Positions 1 through 5,831 of a stretch of DNA of 8,214 nt are shown one piece after another. The stretch lies in contig DAQA01000005.1 of NCBI GenBank assembly GCA_002502685.1, positions 1 to 8,214 of the forward strand, given 5' to 3'. This stretch comes from Euryarchaeota archaeon UBA202 (GTDB taxonomy: Archaea; Thermoplasmatota; E2; UBA202). A program made the position numbers and the translations under genes. Numbering within the stretch: the first letter of the stretch is position 1; each line of letters starts with the position of its first letter. The notes beneath the pieces were generated by a model, which was not told where the DNA came from, did no database searches, and saw only the letters and a program-made list of their open reading frames with translations.

Positions 1-1
1 A

Positions 2-598
2 TCAACCTTGAAAAAGAACTATCCTGATGCCATGATTTCCCTCCAGTTTACCACATCCCTGGAGCTCTTTGTGGCAGTGGTTTTGTCAGCCCAGTGCACA
101 GATAAAATGGTGAATAGAGTATCACAGATATTGTTTAGAAAATATCACACGATGAAAGGCTATGCCACTGCTGATATTATTGAATTTCAAGAGATAATTC
201 GACCACTGGGTCTGTGCAGATCCAAGGCACAAAACATAAAAAAGGCTTGCCAAATGATGATGGAAAAATTTGACTCTCGTGTGCCCCAGACCATGCAGGA
301 ACTATTGGAATTACCTGGTGTTGCCCGGAAAAGCGCGAATATCATCCTTTATCACGCCTATGGAATCGTGGAGGGTATCGCGGTTGACACGCATGTGGGA
401 CGACTATCTAGGAGATTAGGACTTACATCAGAGAAAAATCCGGATAAGGTTGAACAGGATCTATGCCAGATTATTCCCCGTACGGAATGGCATAACATCA
501 ATCATCTGTTCATTGCCCATGGAAGGGCAGTGTGTAAGGCTCCAACTCCCTTGTGTGTAAAATGTGCCCTTTCCAGTATCTGTCCATCCCGGGTATGA
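2..598 (+). CDS. nth: Endonuclease III (DNA glycosylase/AP lyase), 5'-partial
   Basis: Base-excision-repair enzyme of the HhH-GPD family that removes oxidised pyrimidines and nicks the abasic site. Numbering from the TTG at 8, the helix-hairpin-helix lies at about residues 99-120 (LPGVARKSAN), with the catalytic lysine at K108 and the catalytic aspartate at D127 in VDTH. The C-terminal iron-sulphur loop is complete: Cys176, 183, 186 and 192, spaced C-x6-C-x2-C-x5-C. The frame is open to the window edge with no stop. Aligned by eye to E. coli Nth, about 15 N-terminal residues are missing, so the true start probably lies upstream and the TTG at 8 is only the first possible in-window start. It ends in TGA and is convergent with the protease gene, 45 bases away. 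The product is likely cytoplasmic and fully functional. MutY is less likely because the active-site pattern and the length fit Nth. Confidence 0.93.
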   Translation, partial: STLKKNYPDAMISLQFTTSLELFVAVVLSAQCTDKMVNRVSQILFRKYHTMKGYATADIIEFQEIIRPLGLCRSKAQNIKKACQMMMEKFDSRVPQTMQELLELPGVARKSANIILYHAYGIVEGIAVDTHVGRLSRRLGLTSEKNPDKVEQDLCQIIPRTEWHNINHLFIAHGRAVCKAPTPLCVKCALSSICPSRV

Positions 599-643
599 GA
601 AAATGTTTTATGCTGTGCTCCGTGGAGGGATATACAGTGGCGG

Positions 644-1129
644 TCAGAGGATTTTTAGGAAATCAATGGTTACCTGGTTGTTGGGGTTTCCAGCTTTATC
701 AAAGGCAATAACCCGCAGGGTGTGAAAACCCATATTTCGTCGTAGGAGCCGCTCATAGGGCGGTTCTTCGTCATAAGATTGTGAAACGCCATCCACGAAA
801 AACTCAACACCGTCTATACCCGTGACCTCTTCATCCTCCACCTCCACATCCCAGGCGTCCACTGTCACTGCCAAGGACCCCACAATTTTTGTCCGGCCAA
901 ATAACACCTCCCGGGAGGGGGAGCCAAATAAATAGAGCCATCCATCAAGAGGATGCTGTAGTTCCACCACGGGATGACCCGTATCATTTCCCACGAGGAG
1001 ATTGCTGGAAACCCCATGGATGCCTGTCCCAATAAAACAATGGCCGTACCTGATTCTAAACCAGCCCCGCTCTCCTGTAACATCATATGTGTCCTCACCC
1101 CATGAATTCCCCCAGCTATTTTTCACAAT
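644..1129 (-). CDS. C-terminal frame of the C1A protease: catalytic Asn motif plus Ig-like domain
   Basis: This frame runs directly on from the TAG, beginning IVKNSWGNSWGE, which contains the papain-family catalytic Asn and conserved Trp. The papain fold ends near GWFRIRYGHCFIGTGIHG. From about residue 53 (counted from the GTG at 1126) to the end there is an Ig-like beta-sandwich: a DGWLYLFG entry strand, then GIDGVEFFVDG, a PPYERLL turn, and HTLRVIAFDKAGN. This pattern is typical of extracellular domains in archaeal and bacterial surface proteins. The GTG at 1126 is the first formal start after the stop, but I see no Shine-Dalgarno or promoter for it, so independent translation is doubtful. 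The domain probably anchors the protease to a cell-surface partner or substrate, which is inference. The end is a TGA, 45 bases from the end of the convergent nth gene. Confidence 0.72.
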   Translation of the reverse strand: MVKNSWGNSWGEDTYDVTGERGWFRIRYGHCFIGTGIHGVSSNLLVGNDTGHPVVELQHPLDGWLYLFGSPSREVLFGRTKIVGSLAVTVDAWDVEVEDEEVTGIDGVEFFVDGVSQSYDEEPPYERLLRRNMGFHTLRVIAFDKAGNPNNQVTIDFLKIL

Positions 1130-1855
1130 CTAGCATTCCTCATTGTCATTCCATCCTACAATAACGGGTTGATGATTGATATCACTTTTTGGTTCATCGG
1201 GTTGTTGCGGATGGGCATAAACACCGCCACGATATTTGAAAAGATCATCGTAGACGGCCATATCTGCCACAATAGGACCATGATCCAATAATGCTTGCTT
1301 AATGGACTCATCAGTAGAATCTCGCGCTGTCCAATAGTCTCCTAGGGGGACAAGGAGATTCTCCCAGTTTTCACATTTGTCTTCACAGGGAACATCCCAG
1401 GCCTCATAGGGGAAACAGGATTCAAGTAATGCTCCTCCATGTCGATCAAGCCATCTCCATGCATAATAGGCATGGCCTCCCTCTTCACATCCATGCCCAG
1501 GATAACAGGACACAAGGTACTGTTCAGAGAGATCTAAATCAATGGTAGAATCATTTAATTCTAGGTTAACAGCGGCTTCCAATGCCCCTATGGCACCAAA
1601 GGCCCAACAGGAGCCGCATTGGCCTTGATTCCGGATGGGTGAATTCCAGTTTTCACCATCGATATTTCTCCAGTCGAAGGTTTCTGGGAGATCGTTTAGG
1701 GGTTCGGGAAGTTTTACTGTTTTTTCTTGTGATAAATCAAGTGGGATGTATCCAAGAAACAGATTGGAACATTCTTGACAGTTTTTTTTGGATACATCAT
1801 CATTTGTGAGTGGCCAGCCAAAGACAGGTGCCAGACTTAGACCTACAAGGAGCAT
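1130..1855 (-). CDS. N-terminal frame of the C1A protease: signal segment, pro-region and most of the papain domain
   Basis: This 241-residue frame starts at ATG 1855 with a hydrophobic segment (MLLVGLSLAPVFGW) resembling the end of a signal peptide but lacking basic residues. The mature domain begins around LPETFDWRN (56-64). The oxyanion-hole Gln77 and catalytic Cys83 are in NQGQCGSCWAF, and the catalytic His228 is in INHQPVIVGW. Cysteines at 80, 117, 123, 147, 157 and 161 suggest disulphides, consistent with an extracytoplasmic enzyme. His228 is followed by Gln-Pro instead of the usual Ala-Val. The long cathepsin-type inhibitory propeptide is absent, as is common in prokaryotic C1A enzymes. 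No Shine-Dalgarno is visible before ATG 1855. The lipoprotein gene ends 61 bases upstream on the same strand, so co-transcription is plausible. Translated alone, this piece lacks the catalytic Asn and the end of the fold. Confidence 0.8.
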   Translation of the reverse strand: MLLVGLSLAPVFGWPLTNDDVSKKNCQECSNLFLGYIPLDLSQEKTVKLPEPLNDLPETFDWRNIDGENWNSPIRNQGQCGSCWAFGAIGALEAAVNLELNDSTIDLDLSEQYLVSCYPGHGCEEGGHAYYAWRWLDRHGGALLESCFPYEAWDVPCEDKCENWENLLVPLGDYWTARDSTDESIKQALLDHGPIVADMAVYDDLFKYRGGVYAHPQQPDEPKSDINHQPVIVGWNDNEEC

Positions 1856-1916
1856 GATTAGCCCGCAGATGAACTATGAAAAAAGCACTGGAATGGAAGC
1901 AGGGACAGTTTTTTTT

Positions 1917-2435
1917 CTAGCCTTGTTTATAAAGCCTGATGAAATGATCAGGGGGCAAGTGGAAATCTCCCTGGTGGGGAACTGAAACAGATACCTCAAG
2001 AATACCTAGATAGTAATCAGCCTCGGGGTCAACATTAATCTCCCCTGCAGGTATTTTGAGAGCGGTTCCATGTATGGGATGGGCATCCTGTGAAGAAGTA
2101 ATGGTAAATATGTTAGAATAAACCAAGCGGCCCTTTTCCCCTTGAGTAAGAGTAGTGTTGACCTGGGTGTACAGTTCCGCATTGACAAATACTTCAACAT
2201 TATCAAATGCAATAATATTTTCTGATTGGTCCATGAAATAAAAACCAACACGTAGACCATCATCTATGCCATCGTTATCCCAATCTTCCCATTCCGCAAG
2301 TAAGGGACCCACCGAGTCTAACTGTAGAATGATTTCCTGGCCATCATTATTATTTTCATCAAGACATCCTGCCAGGAACACCGTTATACCGATAATGAAG
2401 ATAGATAATCCTGTTACCTGCCATTTTTTATGCAT
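1917..2435 (-). CDS. Small secreted lipoprotein with an Asp-rich, Ca2+-loop-like motif
   Basis: A 172-residue protein of no recognised family. The N-terminus MHKKW plus a hydrophobic stretch leads to a lipobox, LAGC, with the Cys at 24, so the mature protein is probably lipid-anchored on the outer face of the membrane. After an Asn/Asp-rich linker comes WDNDGIDDG (52-60), resembling the Asp-rich calcium loops of dockerin and thrombospondin type 3 repeats. The rest is predicted from its alternating pattern to be mostly beta strand, with no enzyme motif visible. The start at ATG 2435 is supported by a TATA box centred 26 bases upstream, implying a leaderless transcript. The gene ends in TAG followed by an A-run, 61 bases before the protease gene on the same strand. 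It could be an accessory or binding protein for the protease, but only proximity suggests this. Confidence 0.8.
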   Translation of the reverse strand: MHKKWQVTGLSIFIIGITVFLAGCLDENNNDGQEIILQLDSVGPLLAEWEDWDNDGIDDGLRVGFYFMDQSENIIAFDNVEVFVNAELYTQVNTTLTQGEKGRLVYSNIFTITSSQDAHPIHGTALKIPAGEINVDPEADYYLGILEVSVSVPHQGDFHLPPDHFIRLYKQG

Positions 2436-2456
2436 AAACAGTGTATCTTGTTGTAT

Positions 2457-2465
2457 GTTATAAAA
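2457..2465 (-). promoter_or_regulatory. TATA box of the lipoprotein gene (leaderless)
   Basis: The minus strand reads TTTTATAAC here. The box centre lies about 26 bases upstream of the A of ATG 2435, the usual archaeal distance from TATA box to transcription start, so the transcript would begin at the start codon. No Shine-Dalgarno is seen, which agrees with a leaderless message. Confidence 0.6.
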
Positions 2466-2566
2466 TTAAGGACTTAATCCATACATATGGTGTTCCTGGA
2501 CTGTAAGAGAATGATCATCTTTCTCTGTTTAAGTATTTAAATGATTCTAGGATAGCATATATTTTT

Positions 2567-4051
2567 TTAGCTGAGGATACTTATAATCCAGGTAAGAAAG
2601 TCTTCATAAAAGGACAACCATCTGGCCTGCACGGTTTTAGGCATGACAAGAGAAAGCGGCTCCGACCAAACACTTTCTTCTCCTACTACATCCTTTGCTT
2701 TCACCTTTATGGGATATGCTCCGGGGTTCTCCCAGATATGTGACGCTGTAGCAGTCTGGCCTGATGCATAGGGACCAACCCATCCACTATCGGTGCCATC
2801 ACCCCAATCAAAGAGATAATAGATACGGTCATCATCAATATCTATAGCAACAGAGGTATAAGAATAGGACCGCCCCCTTTTTCCAACTTGTACACCCGAG
2901 GGTGTGGTGGGTTGATTTGGGGGTGTATTTCCTGATATTTCCACAGTTAACGAGGGCGACCAGTCACTTTCTGCCCCATGTTCATCCTTTGCCTTTACCC
3001 GTACATGGTAGATGCCTGTGTTTTCCCAACTATGGGAACGAGAAACTGTTTGCCCTGAAGGCGTTTGGCTTGTCCAAGTTCCTAATCCATCACCCCAATC
3101 AAAATAGTATGATATCTTATCTGCTTCCGGGTCAGTGGTGGCCACAGAATAGGTATAGGATACCCGTGGAGTACCTGATGTAGAACCAGTTGGGCGAGGG
3201 GGAGTGTAGGGGGCCGAATTGCCACCCGTAATGGTGACGGTGAGGGGGTCCGACCACATGCCCTGTGCCCCGTATTTATCCATCGCCTGGGAGCGCACCT
3301 GGTAGCTTCCGGGTTGAGACCATGGGTGATAGGTAGATGCAAGTGTCCCTGAAAGATAGAGAGGGGACCAGATTGAATAGGTGCCATCATCCCAATCAAA
3401 ACGGTAACGGACACGGTCACCATCAGGATCTGTTGCAGCAGTAAAATAGGTGTATAATATATTTATTGTTCCGGTGGTGGGGCCGGAGGGCTTCAGGGGT
3501 ATGTTAGGAGGGTTATTGGTACCCAAAAGTTTAAGATAATAGGGTTCAACAGCGATAAGGATATGGCCCACGTATTGAAAGGGGCCTGTGCTGTCATGAA
3601 AGAAGCCATAGACCTCAATATTATCTCCCACTGTGAGATTTGTTGGAGGTATCATTCTACTTTTGTTATAACATATGCTCACGTCCATGGGGATGGAAAG
3701 CAGATTCTCGGGATCTAGATGGATGGTGGTGATGGTAACATTGCAATGGGGAAGGCCATAACAAATGGGAAAATCATTAGCGGATTCATTAGTAATGACT
3801 CTCCCCGTGAAAAGAACCTCGCCGCTGGATATACCGTTGGCTAATGATCCTTCTACATGTCCTTGTTTACAAAAATCCGTGGATTGATAGGAGTTAGTCA
3901 CAGGATACCAGGTTGAAAAAGAGGGGGTAAGATTATGGTGTTGCACGGAATCATTAGGGGTAGGTAGGGTGGTAGATGAGAGAGGGATAAGAGATGAAAC
4001 AAGGACAAAAAGACAGGTAATGATAATAATGTGCTTTATTGTTTTCTTCAT
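2567..4051 (-). CDS. Exported surface protein: OB-like N-terminal domain plus three PKD-type domains
   Basis: A 494-residue protein. MKKTIKHIIIITCLFVLVSSLIP is a clear signal peptide, cleaved near residue 25. Residues about 60-178 form a beta-rich domain with cysteines 61, 97, 103 and 127 and the OB-fold-like segments EVLFTGRVI and GDNIEVYGFF; the OB assignment is tentative. Three PKD-like beta-sandwich repeats follow, each with a Pro-rich entry, an Asp-rich turn, FDWGDG or FDWDDG and a closing V(K/R)A(K/M)D strand: about 180-275, 279-373 and 377-470. The protein ends in a short aromatic, hydrophobic tail (WLSFYEDFLTWIISIL). PKD domains usually mediate surface adhesion or carbohydrate and protein binding. 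No catalytic motif is seen. The ATG at 4051 is fixed by a strong Shine-Dalgarno. The gene is divergent from the AttH/CrtC-like gene and upstream of the lipoprotein gene. It ends in TAA. Confidence 0.88.
   Translation of the reverse strand: MKKTIKHIIIITCLFVLVSSLIPLSSTTLPTPNDSVQHHNLTPSFSTWYPVTNSYQSTDFCKQGHVEGSLANGISSGEVLFTGRVITNESANDFPICYGLPHCNVTITTIHLDPENLLSIPMDVSICYNKSRMIPPTNLTVGDNIEVYGFFHDSTGPFQYVGHILIAVEPYYLKLLGTNNPPNIPLKPSGPTTGTINILYTYFTAATDPDGDRVRYRFDWDDGTYSIWSPLYLSGTLASTYHPWSQPGSYQVRSQAMDKYGAQGMWSDPLTVTITGGNSAPYTPPRPTGSTSGTPRVSYTYSVATTDPEADKISYYFDWGDGLGTWTSQTPSGQTVSRSHSWENTGIYHVRVKAKDEHGAESDWSPSLTVEISGNTPPNQPTTPSGVQVGKRGRSYSYTSVAIDIDDDRIYYLFDWGDGTDSGWVGPYASGQTATASHIWENPGAYPIKVKAKDVVGEESVWSEPLSLVMPKTVQARWLSFYEDFLTWIISILS
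2796..3400 (-). repeat. DNA repeats encoding the FDWGDG cores of the PKD domains
   Basis: The 17-base string ccatcaccccaatcaaa occurs exactly at 2796-2812 and 3087-3103, and with one mismatch at 3384-3400. Each copy encodes the FDW(G/D)DG core of one PKD domain. The spacing of about 290-297 bases equals one domain, so these mark internal domain duplication rather than a regulatory or mobile repeat. Confidence 0.8.
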
Positions 4052-4055
4052 GTAT

Positions 4056-4064
4056 GATCACCTC
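4056..4064 (-). promoter_or_regulatory. Strong Shine-Dalgarno deciding the PKD-protein start
   Basis: The minus strand reads GAGGTGATC, an uninterrupted match to the complement of the archaeal 16S rRNA 3' end, four bases before ATG 4051. It is the clearest ribosome binding site in the window. Confidence 0.85.
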
Positions 4065-4088
4065 ACATATTATTTATTTGATAGCAGC

Positions 4089-4095
4089 ATATAAA
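4089..4095 (-). promoter_or_regulatory. TATA box of the PKD-protein gene
   Basis: The minus strand reads TTTATAT. A start about 26 bases downstream falls near 4066, leaving a leader of about 15 bases that just contains the Shine-Dalgarno at 4064-4056. Box, leader and ribosome site fit together well. Confidence 0.5.
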
Positions 4096-4197
4096 TGTAT
4101 GCATCAAGAATATTTTTTCTTTTGAGAGAGGCAAAGGCAAAATGAAAGAAAAATAGATAGGCCATGGTACTGGATGAAGGTGATCAAAGAAGGATAA

Positions 4198-4208
4198 GAA
4201 TTAAAAAC
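4198..4208 (+). promoter_or_regulatory. Possible TATA box of the AttH/CrtC-like gene
   Basis: The plus strand reads gaattaaaaac. A start about 26 bases downstream of the box centre falls at 4229-4231, on the second ATG (4231) rather than the one at 4222. No Shine-Dalgarno precedes either ATG at a useful distance, so a leaderless message beginning at 4231 is likely. Confidence 0.4.
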
Positions 4209-4230
4209 AATCTTAGTTTTTATGATAGAT

Positions 4231-5268
4231 ATGAAGTTTGTGACCTTTATCATGGTTATTGCCCTTTTAGTTGTGTTTCCCCCCATGTCTTCTATAGATG
4301 GCAGCGATAATTCTAGAGGATATAATACAGATGCCTATTGGGGATGCCCAGATTTTTTTATCCCTGAGAATATCACCCTGGGTGATGATGCCTTTCATGG
4401 GACACCTTTTTATCCTGAAACATGGTATGCTGAAGCTTTTTTTAACAATAGTTATAGTATGGTTTTCATTGTCACCATTTTCTCAACCTATAAAGGAGGT
4501 ATGGCATTAACCGGGCTTTATCTATATCGCAATGGTATCCTTGAATATGAAGAGAGAACCTGGACCCTGTCCCCTAATTATGAGTACTCACGGGACACCC
4601 CCCTGGTGAGTATCCAGGGGGAAACCCTACTAGAGGGATGGCTGGATGAAAACGGACAGATCACCTATAGACTCAGGTTTGAAAACAACAAGTATGGTAT
4701 GCATCTAATCCTTAGAAATGAGACACGGGGGTGGCAAGGAAAAATGGGGAGAGGATGGTGGCTTGCCATACCCGAGCTTAAAGTGGAAGGGATTCTTATC
4801 CTAGGGGGTGAGCATCTGTCTGTGACGGGGAAAGGATATCACGATCATAACATATTTGACCTAAGATCACCCTTGATGGAAAGGGGTTATAGCGATGGAA
4901 AATTTCAATGCCATAACTTATCCTTGGTCTGGGGGAAGATACTACATAAACCTTGGGATACAGATGCCCTTGCCATAGTGAGTAACAATGGTTCTTTTAT
5001 GTCAGTTCCCCAAGAAACATTGGTAATCCGTGAAACAGCCCAGATATATGACCATGGACACCCTATACCAACAGAGCTTTCTATCATCATTAGGCTAGGA
5101 GAGAAAATTAATGTGTCCCTCATAATAGCTGCAGACAATTTTCATCATATTCGACTGCCTTTTCTTCATTATTGGCGATATCATGTGCATGTATCAGGGA
5201 GGATTATACTGGAAGGAAAAGAACATACCATAGATACCGGGGGAATCATGGAATTCATGCGGTATTAA
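4231..5268 (+). CDS. Exported AttH/CrtC-like (lipocalin-fold) protein
   Basis: A 345-residue protein (348 from the alternative ATG at 4222). I prefer 4231 because MKFVTFIMVIALLVVFPP is then a standard signal peptide with a basic second residue, and because the TATA-like box fits that start. The remainder is beta-rich. It carries a pattern like the AttH / carotenoid 1,2-hydratase (CrtC) family of paired lipocalin domains: WYAEAFF near the start, GWWLAIPELKVEGILIL, then GKGYHDHN at about 200-207, the family's most recognisable motif. It ends with a second beta-rich half and HVHVSGRIILEG. Family members act on lipid-like molecules, but no carotenoid genes are nearby and the substrate here is unknown. 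It is transcribed divergently from the PKD gene across about 180 bases. It ends in TAA and is followed by a T-tract. Family assignment is by motif reading only. Confidence 0.6.
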   Translation: MKFVTFIMVIALLVVFPPMSSIDGSDNSRGYNTDAYWGCPDFFIPENITLGDDAFHGTPFYPETWYAEAFFNNSYSMVFIVTIFSTYKGGMALTGLYLYRNGILEYEERTWTLSPNYEYSRDTPLVSIQGETLLEGWLDENGQITYRLRFENNKYGMHLILRNETRGWQGKMGRGWWLAIPELKVEGILILGGEHLSVTGKGYHDHNIFDLRSPLMERGYSDGKFQCHNLSLVWGKILHKPWDTDALAIVSNNGSFMSVPQETLVIRETAQIYDHGHPIPTELSIIIRLGEKINVSLIIAADNFHHIRLPFLHYWRYHVHVSGRIILEGKEHTIDTGGIMEFMRY

Positions 5269-5284
5269 AAACTAAAACCATCAA

Positions 5285-5291
5285 TTTTTTT
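5285..5291 (+). terminator. T-tract terminator after the AttH/CrtC-like gene
   Basis: Seven consecutive T residues on the coding strand, 17 bases past the TAA stop, with no convincing stem-loop. Archaeal RNA polymerase commonly terminates at such T-runs. Confidence 0.45.
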
Positions 5292-5320
5292 CCCCAAAAA
5301 AAATGATTGAGGATAAAAGG

Positions 5321-5383
5321 ATGGCTGCCCGAAAAGAGAACCAGGAGAAAAAAAAGACTAAGGGGGACAATAAAAAAGTATAG
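5321..5383 (+). CDS. Possible 20-residue Lys-rich peptide
   Basis: A very small frame starting MAARKENQEKKK and ending in a TAG at 5381, with roughly 40% of residues Lys or Arg. In its favour, GAGGAT (5309-5314) sits six bases before the ATG, a good Shine-Dalgarno position. An in-frame ATG at 5303 would give 26 residues. Against it, the frame lies after a probable terminator, has no promoter of its own that I can see, and A-rich intergenic DNA easily produces Lys codons by chance. No family is recognised. Confidence 0.22.
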   Translation: MAARKENQEKKKTKGDNKKV

Positions 5384-5392
5384 TTATAAATA
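5384..5392 (+). promoter_or_regulatory. TATA box of the CxxC zinc-ribbon gene
   Basis: The plus strand reads ttataaata, a near-ideal archaeal TATA box. A start about 26 bases downstream falls near 5414. This gives a leader of about 36 bases to ATG 5450, or about six bases to the alternative TTG at 5420. Confidence 0.55.
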
Positions 5393-5449
5393 ATAGTTAT
5401 TGATACTTAATTACCTCATTTGCACAATGAGGATAAAGAGTGTAAAAAA

Positions 5450-5617
5450 ATGTATAGAGAAAATGGGCAAGGTGGCAACAGGTTTAATAGACCACCACGG
5501 GAAATGCATAAAGCAATTTGTGCTGATTGTGGAAAGGAAACCGAAGTGCCATTCAAACCATCTGGAGAAAGACCTGTTTATTGCAGGGAATGTTTTAGAA
5601 AGCATAAAAGATTTTGA
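5450..5617 (+). CDS. CxxC-x17-CxxC zinc-ribbon small protein
   Basis: A 55-residue cytoplasmic-type protein with one small zinc ribbon. CADC and CREC are separated by exactly 17 residues that include EVPFKPSGERPVY, the hallmark of the CxxC-x17-CxxC domain found in small archaeal and bacterial proteins. The N-terminus (MYRENGQGGNRFNRPP) is Gly/Arg/Asn-rich and probably disordered, and the C-terminus is basic (RKHKRF), suggesting nucleic-acid contact, though its function is unknown. I chose ATG 5450 because the Gly/Arg-rich lead-in followed by EMHK and the ribbon fits the usual family layout. An in-frame TTG at 5420 would add ten residues including an extra Cys. The gene stands alone between its own TATA box and a palindromic terminator, and is convergent with the RNase J gene. 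It ends in TGA. Confidence 0.85.
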   Translation: MYRENGQGGNRFNRPPREMHKAICADCGKETEVPFKPSGERPVYCRECFRKHKRF

Positions 5618-5632
5618 GATTCTTCCATCTCA

Positions 5633-5679
5633 TTTTAGATAAGCTTATCTAAAAAAATATTATTTCTTTTCCTTTTAGG
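5633..5679 (+). terminator. Palindrome plus T-rich terminator of the zinc-ribbon gene
   Basis: A perfect 22-base palindrome centred on AAGCTT (5633-5654) starts 15 bases after the TGA stop. It can form a stem with arms of up to about nine pairs, and it is followed by the T-rich run tattatttcttttcctttt. Position and form suit a terminator. Being symmetrical, the stem exists on both strands, but the T-rich tail favours plus-strand transcripts. Confidence 0.6.
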
Positions 5680-5701
5680 GGTAAAAAAATCCCCACATTT
5701 A

Positions 5702-5757
5702 TTTATGGCCCTAGTTAAAAAAAGAAAAAAACGTTAAAAAAAGTTTATGGCCTCTAG
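5702..5757. repeat. Short shuffled direct repeats in the convergent intergenic region
   Basis: Two motifs each occur twice: tttatggcc at 5702-5710 and 5744-5752, and gttaaaaaaag at 5714-5724 and 5733-5743. The order is A-B then B-A. The A-tracts double as the minus-strand T-tracts of the RNase J terminator, so local duplication may have built a multi-tract terminator. Confidence 0.5.
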
Positions 5758-5775
5758 CTATTGCTTAAGCGATAG
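5714..5775 (-). terminator. Hairpin plus triple T7-tract terminator of the RNase J gene
   Basis: Reading the minus strand past the RNase J stop, an imperfect 18-base palindrome (plus-strand ctattgcttaagcgatag, 5758-5775, one G-U pair) is followed after about 15 bases by three runs of seven T residues separated by short spacers (5742-5717). Repeated T7 tracts are a strong archaeal termination signal. They would block read-through into the zinc-ribbon gene. Confidence 0.65.
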
Positions 5776-5831
5776 AGAATGAAAACTTGTAAAAGAGTGC
5801 AATTCAACGTATCCCTATCCTTGATGGATAA

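Larger units (their letters stand above)
644..1855 (-). pseudogene. Exported C1A (papain-like) cysteine protease with Ig-like tail, interrupted by in-frame TAG
   Basis: Two reading frames in the same phase together make one protein of about 403 codons: signal-like segment, short pro-region, complete papain domain, then an Ig-like domain. They are separated only by the TAG at 1132-1130 on the minus strand. The residues flanking the stop read GWNDNEEC-stop-IVKNSWG. Papain relatives commonly have YWIVKNSWG here, so the stop sits where a tryptophan is expected, and one G-to-A change in TGG explains it. The catalytic Cys and His lie before the stop and the catalytic Asn after it, so the terminated product should be inactive. 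The final stop is TGA. Alternatives are a sequencing error, read-through, or pyrrolysine insertion at UAG. I favour a recent nonsense mutation because TAG appears to end two other genes in the window. Confidence 0.75.

Noticed and set aside
595..711. 38-codon plus-strand frame overlapping the nth stop as ATGA
   Set aside because: It runs antisense over the conserved protease 3' end, has no ribosome site beyond the overlap, and its composition resembles no protein I recognise.
865..1098. Alternative minus-strand frame inside the protease tail
   Set aside because: It is a frame shadow of the Ig-like domain, which has clear domain features in its own frame.
1130..1132. Window-wide reassignment of TAG to pyrrolysine
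   Set aside because: The lipoprotein (TAG at 1919-1917) and RNase J (TAG at 5834-5832) end at TAG at sensible protein ends. Reading RNase J through would add only about 26 unrelated residues plus a second TAG. A site-specific event cannot be excluded, but general reassignment is not supported here.
2506..2526. Six-pair inverted repeat (agagaa/ttctct) between the PKD and lipoprotein genes
   Set aside because: The stem is short and A/T-rich with no T-tract after it on the minus strand, so it is not a convincing terminator or operator.
3082..3423. Frames overlapping the PKD repeats on both strands (also 2902-3183)
   Set aside because: Open frames arise from the repeated, stop-poor PKD coding sequence. 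The PKD frame alone has signal peptide, ribosome site and domain pattern.
4178..4184. GGTGATC on the plus strand, resembling a Shine-Dalgarno
   Set aside because: No start codon follows within 4-12 bases, and the AttH-like start is about 45 bases away.
4104..4286. Minus-strand 60-codon frame in the divergent intergenic region
   Set aside because: It overlaps the signal-peptide region of the AttH/CrtC-like gene in antisense, and its basic, hydrophobic composition comes from A/T-rich DNA.
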